From Actinobacillus porcinus (GTDB lineage: Bacteria > Pseudomonadota > Gammaproteobacteria > Enterobacterales > Pasteurellaceae), in assembly GCF_901764995.1 (NCBI RefSeq), contig NZ_CABFKI010000012.1, positions 1 to 64,000 on the forward strand: 64,000 nucleotides of DNA, written 5' to 3'. This document shows, one piece after another, positions 19,111 through 28,948 of this stretch. Made by a program: the position numbers and the translations under genes. The notes beneath the pieces were generated by a model that worked only from the letters and a program-made list of their open reading frames with translations, searched no databases and was not told the DNA's origin. Within the stretch, counting starts at the first letter, position 1. The number at the start of each line of letters is the position of its first letter.

Positions 19111-21483
19111 ATGAAAAAACTCTTAATTGCTAGTTTATTGTTTGGTTCAGCCGGCGCTTATGCGGCACCATTCGTTGTTCAAGATATTCAGGTGGATGGC
19201 GTAGAATCCGGGGCTGAAGGTAAAGTTCTTGCAGGGTTACCTGTTCAAATAGGAAAACGCGCAACAGATGCAGATATTTCTAATGTCGTTCGTACCCTTT
19301 ATCAACGTGGCTATCAAAATGTTCAAGCAGCGCGTGATGGCAATGTGTTAATTATTTCGGTTACACAGTTACCTGTTATCGCAGACGTGGTTATTTCAGG
19401 TAATGACTCTATTCCAACGGAAGCGTTAAAAGAAAACTTAGATGGTAATGGGTTTAAAGTGGGATCGGTTTTAGATCGCGCAAAATTATCCGCTTTTGCA
19501 GAAAGCTTGAAAGAACATTATGCCACAACAGGTCGTTATAACGCGAAAGTTGAACCTGTTGTCAATTTATTGCCGAATAACCGTGCTGAAGTGAAATTAA
19601 ATATTAAAGAAAATGACACGGCGAAGTTAAAAGAACTCACTTTTGAGGGCAATGAAGCGTTTTCAAGTTCTCGTTTAGCGGATCAAATGGAACTTTCAGA
19701 AGATTCGTGGTGGAAATTATTTGGTGCTAAATTTGCACAAGAACAATTTGGCAAAGATTTAGAAACCATCACCAATTATTATCAAGATCGTGGTTATCCT
19801 AAAGCGCAAATTACCGCAACAGATATTCAGCTTAATGATGATAAAACCGAAGCTCGCGTTAAAATTACGGTGAGTGAAGGTGATTTATATACGGTAAATC
19901 GCGCACGTATCGTGGGTAACGTAGGTGGTATGCAAAATGAGTTACAACCGCTTTTAGACAGTATTCATTTGAATGATACCTTCCGCCGTGCTGAAATTGT
20001 GGAAGTAGAAAGTGCGATTAAAGCGAAATTGGCTGAGCAAGGTTATGCAACGGCGCAAGTAAACGTGGTGCCTGAGTTTGATGATGCCAATAAAACCGTA
20101 GGTATTACTTATGTGGTGGATGCAGGTCGCCGTTATTCTGTTCGTCAAATTCGTTTTGAAGGCAATACCGTTAGCGCGGATAGCACATTGCGTCAAGAAA
20201 TGCGTCAACAAGAAGGGGCGTGGTTATCATCGCAGTTAGTTGCTTTGGGTAAAACACGTTTAGATCGTACCGGTTTCTTTGAAAGTGTAGAATATCGTAA
20301 TGAACCTGTCAAAGGTACAGATGACGAAGTTGATGTGATTTACAAGGTAAAAGAGCGTAATACAGGGAGCATTAACTTTGGTATCGGTTACGGTACAGAA
20401 AGTGGTTTTAGCTATCAAACAAGCGTAAAACAAGATAACTTCTTAGGTATGGGGTCATCAATTAGTATCTCTGGTACGCGTAATGACTATGGTACCAGTG
20501 TTGATTTAGGTTACAACGAACCGTACTTTACTAAAGATGGTGTCAGCCTAGGCGGTAATGTTTTCTATCAAACTTATGATAATACGAATACTGACGATAA
20601 CGTGGCGTCTTATAAACGTACTACTTATGGTTTGAACTTAACCCTAGGTTTCCCGGTTAATGAAAACAACTCATATTATATTGGTACAGGTTATACCTAT
20701 AACAAATTAAAAGATATTAGCCCGGAATATACACGTAACCTTTATCGTGAATCCATGGAGTTTGAAGATTGGACCTTTAAAACCCATGATTATACGGTTT
20801 CTGCCGGTTGGATTTATAACAACTTAAACCGTGGTTATTTCCCAACCAAAGGGGTGAAAGCGAATTTAGGCGGTGTTGTGACAGCACCGGGTTCTGATAA
20901 CCGCTATTATAAATTAAGTGCCGATATTCAAGGTTATTACCCATTAGATCGTGAACACAAATGGGTGCTTTCTGCGAAAGTGGCTGCCGCTTATACCGAT
21001 GGCTTAAATGGCAAACGCGTACCATTCTATCAACTTTATAACTTAGGGGGGATTGGATCGATTCGCGGTTTCTCATACGGCGGTTTTGGCCCGAATGCCA
21101 TTTATTTAGCTGAAAGAGGTAATTACAATGATGCGCGTGATTATACTCGTTTAAGCCGCGATGTTATCGGTGGTAACGCTATGGCGACTGCCAGTGCGGA
21201 ATTTATTATTCCAACGCCATTTGTATCTGACAAAGATCAAAACAGCGTACGTACATCTTTATTCGTTGATGCCGCAAGCTTGTGGAATACAAAATGGGAT
21301 AAAGCAGATTTCCCGGGATTGCCTGATTATAGCGATCCAAGCCGTGTCCGTTCTTCAGCCGGTGTGGCGTTCCAATGGCAATCACCGATTGGACCTTTGG
21401 TCTTCTCATATGCCAAACCGCTCAAAAAATATGAAGAAGATGATATTGAACAATTCCAATTTAGCATTGGTGGTTCATTCTAA
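19111..21483 (+). CDS. bamA: Outer membrane protein assembly factor BamA
   Basis: Omp85 protein that inserts beta-barrel proteins in the outer membrane. 790 residues: signal peptide 1-19 (cut after AYA), five periplasmic POTRA repeats to about 420 and a 16-strand barrel. The lid-lock motif is visible as GSIRGFSYGG near 650, and the C-terminal strand ends FQFSIGGSF, a BAM recognition signal. USS core 19085 lies just upstream. Followed by an unusually strong hairpin and skp. Confidence 0.97.
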   Translation: MKKLLIASLLFGSAGAYAAPFVVQDIQVDGVESGAEGKVLAGLPVQIGKRATDADISNVVRTLYQRGYQNVQAARDGNVLIISVTQLPVIADVVISGNDSIPTEALKENLDGNGFKVGSVLDRAKLSAFAESLKEHYATTGRYNAKVEPVVNLLPNNRAEVKLNIKENDTAKLKELTFEGNEAFSSSRLADQMELSEDSWWKLFGAKFAQEQFGKDLETITNYYQDRGYPKAQITATDIQLNDDKTEARVKITVSEGDLYTVNRARIVGNVGGMQNELQPLLDSIHLNDTFRRAEIVEVESAIKAKLAEQGYATAQVNVVPEFDDANKTVGITYVVDAGRRYSVRQIRFEGNTVSADSTLRQEMRQQEGAWLSSQLVALGKTRLDRTGFFESVEYRNEPVKGTDDEVDVIYKVKERNTGSINFGIGYGTESGFSYQTSVKQDNFLGMGSSISISGTRNDYGTSVDLGYNEPYFTKDGVSLGGNVFYQTYDNTNTDDNVASYKRTTYGLNLTLGFPVNENNSYYIGTGYTYNKLKDISPEYTRNLYRESMEFEDWTFKTHDYTVSAGWIYNNLNRGYFPTKGVKANLGGVVTAPGSDNRYYKLSADIQGYYPLDREHKWVLSAKVAAAYTDGLNGKRVPFYQLYNLGGIGSIRGFSYGGFGPNAIYLAERGNYNDARDYTRLSRDVIGGNAMATASAEFIIPTPFVSDKDQNSVRTSLFVDAASLWNTKWDKADFPGLPDYSDPSRVRSSAGVAFQWQSPIGPLVFSYAKPLKKYEEDDIEQFQFSIGGSF

Positions 21484-21521
21484 TTTGAACTTATTTCAGA
21501 CTTAGTAGTCAAAAGTGTCAT

Positions 21522-21549
21522 CCGCGTTGCACATTGATGTGCAACGCGG
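21522..21549 (+). other. Strong hairpin between bamA and skp
   Basis: CCGCGTTGCACAT and ATGTGCAACGCGG form a 13-base perfect inverted repeat around TG. No T-run follows, so it is probably an RNA stability or partial termination element that sets the bamA:skp ratio rather than a full terminator (inference). Confidence 0.65.
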
Positions 21550-21581
21550 AACAATCAACAAATCGTAAGGAAATTTAAACA

Positions 21582-22127
21582 ATGAAAAATATCGCAAAAG
21601 CAACCGCGCTTTCTTTAGCATTAGCCTTCGCATCAGCTTCAGCAATGGCACAAGAGAACATCGCTTTCATTAACGCAGGCGTTGTATTCCAAAACCACCC
21701 GGAGCGTGAAGCAATTGGTCAAAACTTGGAAAAACAATTTAAAGCGGAAGCGGATAAACTTGCAGCAAGCAAAAAATCTATTGACGGCAAAATTGCGGCA
21801 TTACAAAAAGACGCAAAAAATTTACGTAGTGCAGACATCAAAAAACGCGAAGATGAAATTAATAAATTAATGCGCGCACACGATGAAAAAGCACGTCAAT
21901 TCCAACAAGAAACGGCAAAAGCAGAACGTGAAGAAACTGCTAAATTGTTAGGCGCAATCCAAGATGCAACAAACAAATTAGCGAAAGAAAAAGGCTACAC
22001 TTATGTGATTGATGCAAATTCTGTGATTTATGCTGTTGATGGCAAAGATATCACTGAAGATGTGTTAAAAGCAGTGGGTGGTAAATTACCGGAAGCGCCT
22101 AAAGCTGAAGAGAAAAAAGCGCAATAA
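21582..22127 (+). CDS. skp: Periplasmic chaperone Skp (OmpH)
   Basis: A 181-residue trimeric chaperone that holds unfolded outer-membrane proteins. Signal peptide 1-23 with cleavage after AMA; the mature protein is lysine- and glutamate-rich with long coiled helices (about 45-130), the jellyfish tentacles of the family. A short extra C-terminal tail (EAPKAEEKKAQ) is charged. Between bamA and lpxD as in E. coli. Confidence 0.95.
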   Translation: MKNIAKATALSLALAFASASAMAQENIAFINAGVVFQNHPEREAIGQNLEKQFKAEADKLAASKKSIDGKIAALQKDAKNLRSADIKKREDEINKLMRAHDEKARQFQQETAKAEREETAKLLGAIQDATNKLAKEKGYTYVIDANSVIYAVDGKDITEDVLKAVGGKLPEAPKAEEKKAQ

Positions 22128-22146
22128 TCTAAGGTAAATCAAACTT

Positions 22147-23169
22147 ATGCGTTCTTATACTTTAAAAGAATTAGCAGAGCAAGTCGGCGGTGCCATTCGT
22201 GGCAACGCCGATGTTGTAGTTAGCAGCATCGCCCCATTAGATCGCGCTAGCACAAACCAACTCACCTTTATTTCTAACGTCAAATACCGTCCATACTTAT
22301 CACAAGCTCAAGCCGGCGTTTTAGTGGTCTCCGAAGCAGACGTGGAATTTTGTGCGGAAAATGCCAATTTATTGATTGTACAAAACCCTTATGTAGCTTA
22401 CGCCATTTTGGCGCAATATATGGACACCACGCCAAAAGCAGCTGCTGATATCGCCCCAAGTGCGGTGATTTCTGAAACCGCTTCTTTAGGTGAAAACGTT
22501 TCCATTGGTGCCAATGCGGTGATTGAAGATGGCGCAGTGATTGGCGATAACGCGGTCATTGGTGCAGGCTGTTTTATCGGTAAAAACGCGAAAATCGGTC
22601 GCAATGCCCAGCTTTGGGCGAATGTCAGCATTTATCACGAAGTCCAAATCGGGGATGATTGCTTGATTCAGTCTGGCGCAGTGATTGGGAGCGATGGTTT
22701 TGGCTATGCCAATGAGCGCGGTAAGTGGATTAAAATCCCACAAACAGGCCGTGTTGTTATTGGTAACCGTGTTGAAATCGGTGCTTGCACCTGTATTGAC
22801 CGTGGCGCGTTAGATGATACGGTGATTGAAGATAACGTGATCATCGACAATCTATGCCAAATTGCCCATAACGTTCATATCGGCACAGGCACAGCGGTTG
22901 CGGGTGGTGTGATTATGGCGGGCAGTCTCAAAGTGGGACGTTACTGTCAAATTGGTGGTGCAAGCGTTATTAATGGCCATATGGAAATCTGCGACCAAGC
23001 CATTATTACGGGGATGAGCATGATTATGCAACCGATTACGGAAAAAGGCATTTATTCTTCAGGAATCCCGGCTCAGCCAAATAAAGAATGGCGCAAAACG
23101 GCGGCACTCACTATGGGCATTGATAAGATGAACAAACGTCTTAAAGCCCTTGAGAAAAAGCTCGCGTAA
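22147..23169 (+). CDS. lpxD: UDP-3-O-acylglucosamine N-acyltransferase
   Basis: Third step of lipid A synthesis; cytosolic trimer. 340 residues with an N-terminal uridine-binding domain (1-100), a left-handed beta helix of hexapeptide repeats (about 105-290, e.g. [20 protein letters not shown]) with the catalytic His in the IAHNVHIG segment, and a C-terminal helix. A USS core lies at 22458. Ends in a long uptake-signal hairpin, so fabZ/lpxA are not directly downstream, unlike in E. coli. Confidence 0.96.
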   Translation: MRSYTLKELAEQVGGAIRGNADVVVSSIAPLDRASTNQLTFISNVKYRPYLSQAQAGVLVVSEADVEFCAENANLLIVQNPYVAYAILAQYMDTTPKAAADIAPSAVISETASLGENVSIGANAVIEDGAVIGDNAVIGAGCFIGKNAKIGRNAQLWANVSIYHEVQIGDDCLIQSGAVIGSDGFGYANERGKWIKIPQTGRVVIGNRVEIGACTCIDRGALDDTVIEDNVIIDNLCQIAHNVHIGTGTAVAGGVIMAGSLKVGRYCQIGGASVINGHMEICDQAIITGMSMIMQPITEKGIYSSGIPAQPNKEWRKTAALTMGIDKMNKRLKALEKKLA

Positions 23170-23183
23170 AATCACTAAAATTT

Positions 23184-23238
23184 AAACCGCACTTTGGTTA
23201 ATTCTTAATTTGAAAATCAACCAAAGTGCGGTTTTATT
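23184..23238 (+). terminator. Long inverted uptake-signal pair terminator (lpxD)
   Basis: AAACCGCACTTTGGTT and AACCAAAGTGCGGTTT give a perfect 16-base stem with a 19-base loop and a TTTTATTTT tail; USS cores at 23186 and 23224. Confidence 0.85.
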
Positions 23239-23357
23239 TTGCCGTATTTTCACAAATTCCCCCGAACTGATTAAAATTAAAACTAGCCACCACCCGCCTA
23301 AACTTGTAAAATACCCGACCAAATTTTTAAAGAATTTTTATTGAAACAACGAAGATT

Positions 23358-24782
23358 ATGACTCAAAAATTACATATCACCACTTGGGGCTGCCAAATGA
23401 ATGAATATGATTCATCAAAAATGGCAGACCTTTTATTATCCACTCACGGCTTAGAATTAACCGACAAACCCGAAGACGCAGACGTTTTATTACTTAACAC
23501 CTGCTCAATTCGTGAAAAAGCGCAGGAAAAAGTGTTTTCACAATTGGGGCGTTGGAAAACTTGGAAAAAAGAGAAACCCCATTTAATCATTGGTGTAGGC
23601 GGTTGTGTGGCTTCTCAAGAAGGCGAACACATTCGTGAACGCGCGCCTTTTGTGGACATTATTTTCGGCCCACAAACCTTGCACCGCTTGCCTGAAATGA
23701 TCAACCAAATTCGTGGCGGTAAAAGCAATGTTGTGGATATTAGCTTCCCTGAAATTGAAAAATTTGACTGCTTGCCTGAACCGAAAGCAGAAGGCCCAAC
23801 GGCATTCGTTTCTATTATGGAAGGCTGCAACAAATATTGTACTTACTGCGTGGTGCCTTATACTCGTGGCGAAGAAGTGAGCCGTCCGCTGGATGACGTC
23901 TTATTTGAAATTGCCCAATTAGCAGAGCAAGGCGTACGCGAAATTAACTTATTGGGACAAAACGTAAATGCTTATCGTGGCGCAACCCATGATGGTGGAA
24001 TCTGCAACTTTGCAGAATTATTGCGTTTAGTGGCGGCCATTGATGGTATTGACCGCTTACGTTTTACTACAAGCCACCCAATCGAATTTACCGATGACAT
24101 TATTGAGGTTTATGCGGACACACCTGAGTTAGTCAGCTTCTTACACTTACCTGTACAAGCCGGTTCAGACCGTATTTTAACCATGATGAAACGCGGACAT
24201 ACCGCTTTAGAATATAAATCCATCATTCGTAAATTACGCAAAGTTCGTCCAAATATTCAAATCAGCTCAGACTTTATCGTAGGTTTCCCGGGCGAAACCA
24301 ATGCGGAGTTTGAAGAAACCATGAATCTCATTGCGGACGTGAATTTTGATATGAGCTACAGCTTTGTTTATTCTGCCCGCCCAGGCACACCGGCAGCAGA
24401 TATGCCTGATGATGTGACGGAAGAAGAGAAAAAACAACGTTTAGCCTTATTGCAACAGCGTATTAACAATCAAGCCCTACAATTCAGCCGCGCGATGCTT
24501 GGCACAGAACAACGCGTTTTGGTTGAAGGTCCGTCTAAAAAAGACATTATGGAATTAACAGGTCGTACGGAAAATAACCGTATTGTGAATTTCAAAGGTA
24601 CGCCTGATATGATCGGTAAATTTGTCGATATTAAAATTACCGATGTTTACACCAACTCACTTCGCGGCGATGTCGTTCGCACAGAAGATGAAATGGGCTT
24701 ACGTGTTGTACAATCACCACAAGCGGTGATTCAACGCACGCGCAAAGAAGATGAATTGGGTGTGGGGAAATTTACGTTATAA
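23358..24782 (+). CDS. miaB: tRNA-2-methylthio-N6-dimethylallyladenosine synthase
   Basis: Radical-SAM methylthiotransferase that modifies A37 of tRNAs. 474 residues. The N-terminal cluster-binding cysteines are in WGCQMN, NTCSIRE and GGCVASQ; the radical-SAM motif is [18 protein letters not shown] near 155-172; a TRAM domain ends the protein (about 375-445). Monocistronic by appearance. Confidence 0.97.
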   Translation: MTQKLHITTWGCQMNEYDSSKMADLLLSTHGLELTDKPEDADVLLLNTCSIREKAQEKVFSQLGRWKTWKKEKPHLIIGVGGCVASQEGEHIRERAPFVDIIFGPQTLHRLPEMINQIRGGKSNVVDISFPEIEKFDCLPEPKAEGPTAFVSIMEGCNKYCTYCVVPYTRGEEVSRPLDDVLFEIAQLAEQGVREINLLGQNVNAYRGATHDGGICNFAELLRLVAAIDGIDRLRFTTSHPIEFTDDIIEVYADTPELVSFLHLPVQAGSDRILTMMKRGHTALEYKSIIRKLRKVRPNIQISSDFIVGFPGETNAEFEETMNLIADVNFDMSYSFVYSARPGTPAADMPDDVTEEEKKQRLALLQQRINNQALQFSRAMLGTEQRVLVEGPSKKDIMELTGRTENNRIVNFKGTPDMIGKFVDIKITDVYTNSLRGDVVRTEDEMGLRVVQSPQAVIQRTRKEDELGVGKFTL

Positions 24783-24852
24783 AAAAAATGATAATTGGTT
24801 AGGCATAATTGAGTAGCGTTGCCATTCAGATCAATTATATGTGTCTTTATCA

Positions 24853-24881
24853 TTGACTAAATTATGGTGAGAGATTAATAT
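24853..24881 (+). promoter_or_regulatory. Predicted promoter of the orphan small-gene pair
   Basis: TTGACT (24853-24858) and TAATAT (24876-24881) are separated by exactly 17 bases. The expected start point is about 24888, leaving a 70-base leader that contains the hairpin at 24910-24936. Confidence 0.6.
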
Positions 24882-24909
24882 TTTCTCAAGATAGTTCTTT
24901 TACAACTAG

Positions 24910-24938
24910 AACAGCTTACCAAAAAGTAGGCTGTTTTC
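24910..24938 (+). other. Leader hairpin ahead of the orphan pair
   Basis: AACAGCTTAC and GTAGGCTGTT form a 10-base stem (one G-U) with a CAAAAA loop, followed by TTT then C. It lies downstream of the promoter at 24853 and 20 bases before the start codon, so it can act as a leaky terminator or attenuator, or end miaB transcripts. Confidence 0.5.
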
Positions 24939-24957
24939 GTCTAAATGGAGAATGATT

Positions 24958-25134
24958 ATGCTAACCCCAGTGAAAGCAAGAAGATTGTCACCGCAACAAT
25001 ATTTATCTGAAGTGAAAAAAAATAGCTTCAATAATAATGTTGAGCGTGTGCAATTTATTCCGCCCCAAATTGGTAAAGGTGGATTTGGACAGTTTCAAGT
25101 AACCTATAAAATGCCCGTATTGGTGGGACGATAA
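24958..25134 (+). CDS. Small hypothetical protein, first of an orphan pair
   Basis: A 58-residue basic protein (start MLTPVKARRL, end MPVLVGR). ATG 24958 is preferred over ATG 24952 because GGAG at 24947-24950 is seven bases away. It has no membrane segment; residues 38-44 include a glycine-rich patch (GKGGFGQF). Its TAA overlaps the next ATG by one base (TAATG), so the two are translationally coupled. I do not recognise the family. Confidence 0.6.
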   Translation: MLTPVKARRLSPQQYLSEVKKNSFNNNVERVQFIPPQIGKGGFGQFQVTYKMPVLVGR

Positions 25135-25544
25135 TGAGCAATAATTTACCGCAAGAAATTGAAAATAAAGAAGAATTTATTAAAGAGTTTTTCGCTATTC
25201 AACAACAAGAAATTGCGATTAAACGCGATGAATTAACGTTGCGCCAAGAAGAAAACAAACTTAATCAAGAAGTTGCGCTAGCGTCCATTGCTTCTCAAGA
25301 AAAGGTGGAGTTAAAACGTGGTGATGTTTTCTTGAGTAATCAGAAAGGTAAATTTTGGTTATGGGGATGCTCTGCTTTAATTCTTGCCGTAGTAATTTGT
25401 ATGGCTATGTATTTGGATAAAACAGATATTGCCATTAGAATTGTAGAAATTACAGGCGCTGTTTTGTTAGGTTTCTTTGCCGGTATTAATCGCGGAAAAG
25501 CACAAATTCTTGAACAAATAACAAAACAACAAAATAATGAATAA
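25134..25544 (+). CDS. Hypothetical coiled-coil/two-TM membrane protein
   Basis: A 136-residue protein: residues 10-65 are charged and heptad-like (EEFIKEFFAIQQQEIAIKRD), then two hydrophobic segments at about 73-93 and 100-119 (AVLLGFFAGINRGKAQ), with a short polar tail. This layout suggests a membrane-anchored coiled coil, as in some phage or toxin-immunity small proteins, but I do not recognise it. Coupled to the preceding 58-residue gene and closed by a clear terminator, so the pair is a self-contained unit. Confidence 0.65.
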   Translation: MSNNLPQEIENKEEFIKEFFAIQQQEIAIKRDELTLRQEENKLNQEVALASIASQEKVELKRGDVFLSNQKGKFWLWGCSALILAVVICMAMYLDKTDIAIRIVEITGAVLLGFFAGINRGKAQILEQITKQQNNE

Positions 25545-25549
25545 TATAG

Positions 25550-25575
25550 AAATCCCAGCATTCGTTGGGATTTTT
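25550..25575 (+). terminator. Terminator of the orphan pair
   Basis: AAATCCCA and TGGGATTT form a perfect 8-base stem with a short loop followed by T. It starts five bases after the stop codon. Confidence 0.8.
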
Positions 25576-25699
25576 ACTATCTCACAAAGTGCGGTGATTT
25601 TTATAGAATTTTGTTATTAAACATAACCATAAGATCTTTAAATTTTAATCCTACCGTTGTCTATAATAAGGCATTTCTTTATTTCTCATCAAAATCACT

Positions 25700-26359
25700 A
25701 TGAATTGGCAATATATGTGGGATGCGATTCCCCGATTTATCGATGCAACACGGCTTACGCTGCATTTATCCCTTTGGAGTATTATTTTATCTATCATCAT
25801 TGGCGTACTTTGCGCGGTGGTCTTAGTCTATAAAGTGCGTGGATTGCAATGGATAGTAAAAGCTTACATTGAACTTTCGCGTAACACACCCTTGCTTATC
25901 CAAGTGTTCTTCTTGTATTTCGGCTTATCAAAAGTGGGGATCAAATTAGATGGTTTTACCTGCGGTATTATCGGCTTAGCCTTTCTCGGTGGCAGTTATA
26001 TGGCAGAAGCGGTACGTGCCGGGTTAGAAGCGGTTTCAAAAGGGCAAATTGAAAGTGCCTTAAGCATTGGCTTAACTCCCATTCAAGCCTTCCGCTACGT
26101 TATCTTCCCGCAAGCCTTTGCGATTTCAACCCCGGCCATTGGTGCAAACTGCTTATTCTTAATGAAAGAAACTTCGATTATCAGCGCAGTGGCCGTGGCA
26201 GAACTGATGTTCTTAGCCAAAGACATTATCGGAATGGATTACAAAACGAACGAAGCCTTATTCTTATTAGTGGTGTTTTATCTCATTATTTTACTGCCGG
26301 TCTCGATTTATATTCGCGTACTGGAACGCCGCTTACGCCAAGCAAAATATGGAGCTTAA
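25700..26359 (+). CDS. Polar amino-acid ABC transporter permease (1)
   Basis: A 219-residue inner-membrane permease of the HisMQ/GlnP family with about five hydrophobic segments. The N-terminal family segment (ELSRNTPLLIQVFFLYFGL) and the EAA loop contacting the ATPase (EAVSKGQIESALSIGLTPIQ) are clear. First gene of a four-gene permease-permease-ATPase-binding lipoprotein set. Substrate not determinable from this subunit. Confidence 0.9.
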   Translation: MNWQYMWDAIPRFIDATRLTLHLSLWSIILSIIIGVLCAVVLVYKVRGLQWIVKAYIELSRNTPLLIQVFFLYFGLSKVGIKLDGFTCGIIGLAFLGGSYMAEAVRAGLEAVSKGQIESALSIGLTPIQAFRYVIFPQAFAISTPAIGANCLFLMKETSIISAVAVAELMFLAKDIIGMDYKTNEALFLLVVFYLIILLPVSIYIRVLERRLRQAKYGA

Positions 26360-26360
26360 A

Positions 26361-27029
26361 ATGGGATTAACAATACTTTTTCAAGGCTCAAATTTAGAGC
26401 GATTACTCGGTGGCTTAGCGGTAACGGCGCAAATCGCCTTTGTGTCGGTTTTCTTTGCTTGTATTTTAGGCGTTATTATGGGCGTAGTGATGACCGGCAA
26501 AAATAAAGTGGTACATTTTTTATGCCAGCTTTATTTGGAAGTGGTGCGTATCATCCCCTTATTGGTGATTTTATTTTTAGTGTATTTCGGCTTCGCCAAA
26601 TGGTTCGGTGCCCATCTTGACGGCGTATGGGTCTGCATTATGGTGTTTATCTTTTGGGGCACCGCTGAAATGGGCGATTTAGTCCGCGGCGCGCTAACAT
26701 CCATCGAAAAACATCAAGTGGAAGCCGCTTATGCGTTGGGTTTAACCAAAACACAAACCTTTATTTATATCTTATTACCGCAAAGTTTAAAACGCGTGAC
26801 CCCGGGGGCAATTAACCTATTTACCCGCATGGTCAAAACCAGCTCCTTAGCGATGTTAATTGGTGTATTGGAAGTCATTAAAGTCGGGCAACAAATTATC
26901 GAAACCGCCTTATTTACTGACCCATCTGCGGCACTTTGGATTTATGGCGTGATTTTCGCACTTTATTTCGCGATCTGTTATCCGCTGTCTTTATTCTCAA
27001 AATATTTAGAAAATCGTTGGGAAAACTAA
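26361..27029 (+). CDS. Polar amino-acid ABC transporter permease (2)
   Basis: A 222-residue HisMQ-family permease from ATG 26361, which has GGAG (26351-26354) six bases upstream; an ATG at 26349 would overlap the first permease. About five hydrophobic segments; the family segment is LEVVRIIPLLVILFLVYFGF and the EAA loop is TSIEKHQVEAAYALGLTKTQ. Pairs with the first permease as a heterodimer. Confidence 0.9.
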   Translation: MGLTILFQGSNLERLLGGLAVTAQIAFVSVFFACILGVIMGVVMTGKNKVVHFLCQLYLEVVRIIPLLVILFLVYFGFAKWFGAHLDGVWVCIMVFIFWGTAEMGDLVRGALTSIEKHQVEAAYALGLTKTQTFIYILLPQSLKRVTPGAINLFTRMVKTSSLAMLIGVLEVIKVGQQIIETALFTDPSAALWIYGVIFALYFAICYPLSLFSKYLENRWEN

Positions 27030-27032
27030 ATT

Positions 27033-27797
27033 ATGGCATTATTAGAAATTAAAAAATTAGTCAAAAATTACGGCAATGTCACCGCACTTCACGGCATTGA
27101 TTTATCGGTCAAAAAAGGCGAAGTAGTGGTTATCCTCGGGCCCTCAGGCTGTGGCAAAAGTACCTTATTACGTTGCATTAACGGATTAGAAGAGATCAAA
27201 AGCGGTGAATTGATTTTAGAAGGGAAAGGACAATTAGGTCAGGATATTTCTTGGGTCAATGCACGCCAACATATCGGCATGGTGTTCCAAAGCTATGAGT
27301 TATTTTCGCACATGTCGGTTATTGACAATATTTTACTTGGGCCGCTTAAAGTGCAAAAACGCAAACGGGAAGACGTGGAAAAACAAGCGGACGAATTGCT
27401 CAAACGTGTAGGCTTATATGAACGTAAAAATGCCTTCCCAAGAGAGCTTTCGGGCGGACAAAAACAACGTATCGCCATTGTGCGTTCCCTTTGTATGAAC
27501 CCTGAAATTATGCTATTTGATGAAGTCACCGCCGCGCTCGATCCTGAAATGGTGCGCGAAGTGTTAGACGTTGTGTTAGGCTTAGCCAAAGACGGCATGA
27601 CTATGGTGATCGTGACCCATGAAATGGGCTTCGCACGCCAAGTTGCCGACCGCATTGTCTTTATGGACAAAGGCGAAATCATCGAACAAGCCAAACCCGA
27701 AGATTTCTTCGTTAACCCAACCACAGACCGAGCCAAAGCGTTCTTAAATATCTTAAATTACGAAACACGCGGTGCGGATTTTTTGGAAAATATTTAA
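27033..27797 (+). CDS. Polar amino-acid ABC transporter ATP-binding protein
   Basis: A 254-residue cytosolic ATPase. Walker [10 protein letters not shown] (about 36-44), Q-loop VFQSYELF, signature LSGGQKQR (about 139-146), Walker [14 protein letters not shown] and switch His in VTHEMGF. The Walker B and D-loop have the TAALDPE form typical of the GlnQ/HisP group. Three bases separate it from the second permease. USS core at 27081. Confidence 0.94.
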   Translation: MALLEIKKLVKNYGNVTALHGIDLSVKKGEVVVILGPSGCGKSTLLRCINGLEEIKSGELILEGKGQLGQDISWVNARQHIGMVFQSYELFSHMSVIDNILLGPLKVQKRKREDVEKQADELLKRVGLYERKNAFPRELSGGQKQRIAIVRSLCMNPEIMLFDEVTAALDPEMVREVLDVVLGLAKDGMTMVIVTHEMGFARQVADRIVFMDKGEIIEQAKPEDFFVNPTTDRAKAFLNILNYETRGADFLENI

Positions 27798-27827
27798 TCC
27801 CATAAATCCCTTACCATCATTCTGCTA

Positions 27828-27937
27828 TGTAGGGACACACTGCGTGTGTCCATTATAATGACAGTGTACAATTCGTGATAACCCCATTAATCCCAGTCTA
27901 CATTCACATTTACGGACATGCGTAGCATGTCCCTACA
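27828..27937. repeat. Palindromic repeat, GTAGGGACAC type, intergenic copy
   Basis: Left arm TGTAGGGACACACTGCGTGT and right arm ending GTCCCTACA (27929-27937) are inverted to each other; each arm also folds on itself (ACACACTGCGTGTGT; GGACATGCGTAGCATGTCC). About 110 bases in total. The left 23 bases recur exactly inside tmcA at 38492. The rest of the 27798-28075 gap is AT-rich and probably holds the promoter of the binding protein. Confidence 0.8.
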
Positions 27938-28075
27938 AATTCTCACTCTCTATGATTTTAGCCCTAATTCAAAAATCGCATATCAAATAGCAAATGGTTC
28001 TTTCTCTTTTTCGATTTCTTCTTTTTATAATGCATCCACATTCAACAACATAATTTACTGATAAAAGGAAATCTT

Positions 28076-28933
28076 ATGAAAGCATTAAAAAAAATCACCA
28101 CATTAGCGGCAACCTTGCTTTTAGCTTTAGGCGTTACGGCTTGTAACGATAAAGACAACAGCGCGGCAAATAATGGCGCACCGAAAGCGAGCGCCATTGA
28201 ACGCATTAAACAAGCGGATAAAATCCGTATCGGTGTGTTCAGCGATAAACCGCCATTTGGCTATGTGGACAAAGACGGCAAAAACCAAGGTTTTGACGTA
28301 GAAATCGCGAAAGCCTTGACCAAAGATTTATTGGGCGATGAAAACAAAGTGGAATTTGTTCTTGTAGAAGCGGCAAACCGCGCGGAATATTTACTTTCCA
28401 ATAAAGTGGATATTACCTTAGCCAACTTTACCGTAACCCCGGCACGTCAAGAAGTGGTGGATTTTGCCAAACCTTATATGAAAGTGGCGTTAGGCGTTGT
28501 GTCTAAAGACGGCGTGATTACGGATGTGAAACAATTAGAAGGCAAAACCTTGTTAGTGAACAAAGGCACCACAGCAGACGCGTATTTCACCAAAAACTTC
28601 CCAAACATCAACAAATTAAAATTTGAACAAAACACCGAAACATTTGAAGCTTTACGTGACGGACGCGGTGACGCCTTGGCACACGATAACGCCTTATTAT
28701 TCGCATGGGCAAAAGAAAACCCGGGCTTTGTGGTGGGCGTGAAAGAATTAGGCGACATTGACTTTATCGCAGGCGCAGTGCGCAAAGAAGATAAAGATTT
28801 ATTGGAATGGTTAAACGCGGAAATTGAAAAATTAAGCAAAGACGGCGTATTAAATGCCGCTTACGAAAAAACCTTAAAACCAATTTATGGCGACACAATC
28901 AAAGCAGAAGACATTGTGGTTGAATATAAATAA
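28076..28933 (+). CDS. Amino-acid ABC transporter substrate-binding lipoprotein
   Basis: A 285-residue SBP_bac_3 family protein. The signal peptide has a lipobox LGVTAC with the lipid-anchored cysteine near residue 23. The solute-binding motif begins IRIGVFSDKPPFGYVDKDG and the family segment DITLANFTVTPARQEVVDFA is visible. Similarity to PEB1/cystine/aspartate binders suggests an acidic or sulfur amino acid, but that is inference. It is separated from its ATPase by 278 bases with repeats, so it may be expressed at a different level. Confidence 0.9.
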   Translation: MKALKKITTLAATLLLALGVTACNDKDNSAANNGAPKASAIERIKQADKIRIGVFSDKPPFGYVDKDGKNQGFDVEIAKALTKDLLGDENKVEFVLVEAANRAEYLLSNKVDITLANFTVTPARQEVVDFAKPYMKVALGVVSKDGVITDVKQLEGKTLLVNKGTTADAYFTKNFPNINKLKFEQNTETFEALRDGRGDALAHDNALLFAWAKENPGFVVGVKELGDIDFIAGAVRKEDKDLLEWLNAEIEKLSKDGVLNAAYEKTLKPIYGDTIKAEDIVVEYK

Positions 28934-28948
28934 TGGCTTTTCAATAGC

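Noticed and set aside
27798..28075. Possible small gene in the 278-base gap before the binding protein
   Set aside because: Stops are frequent in all frames and the region is explained by the palindromic repeat and an AT-rich promoter area.
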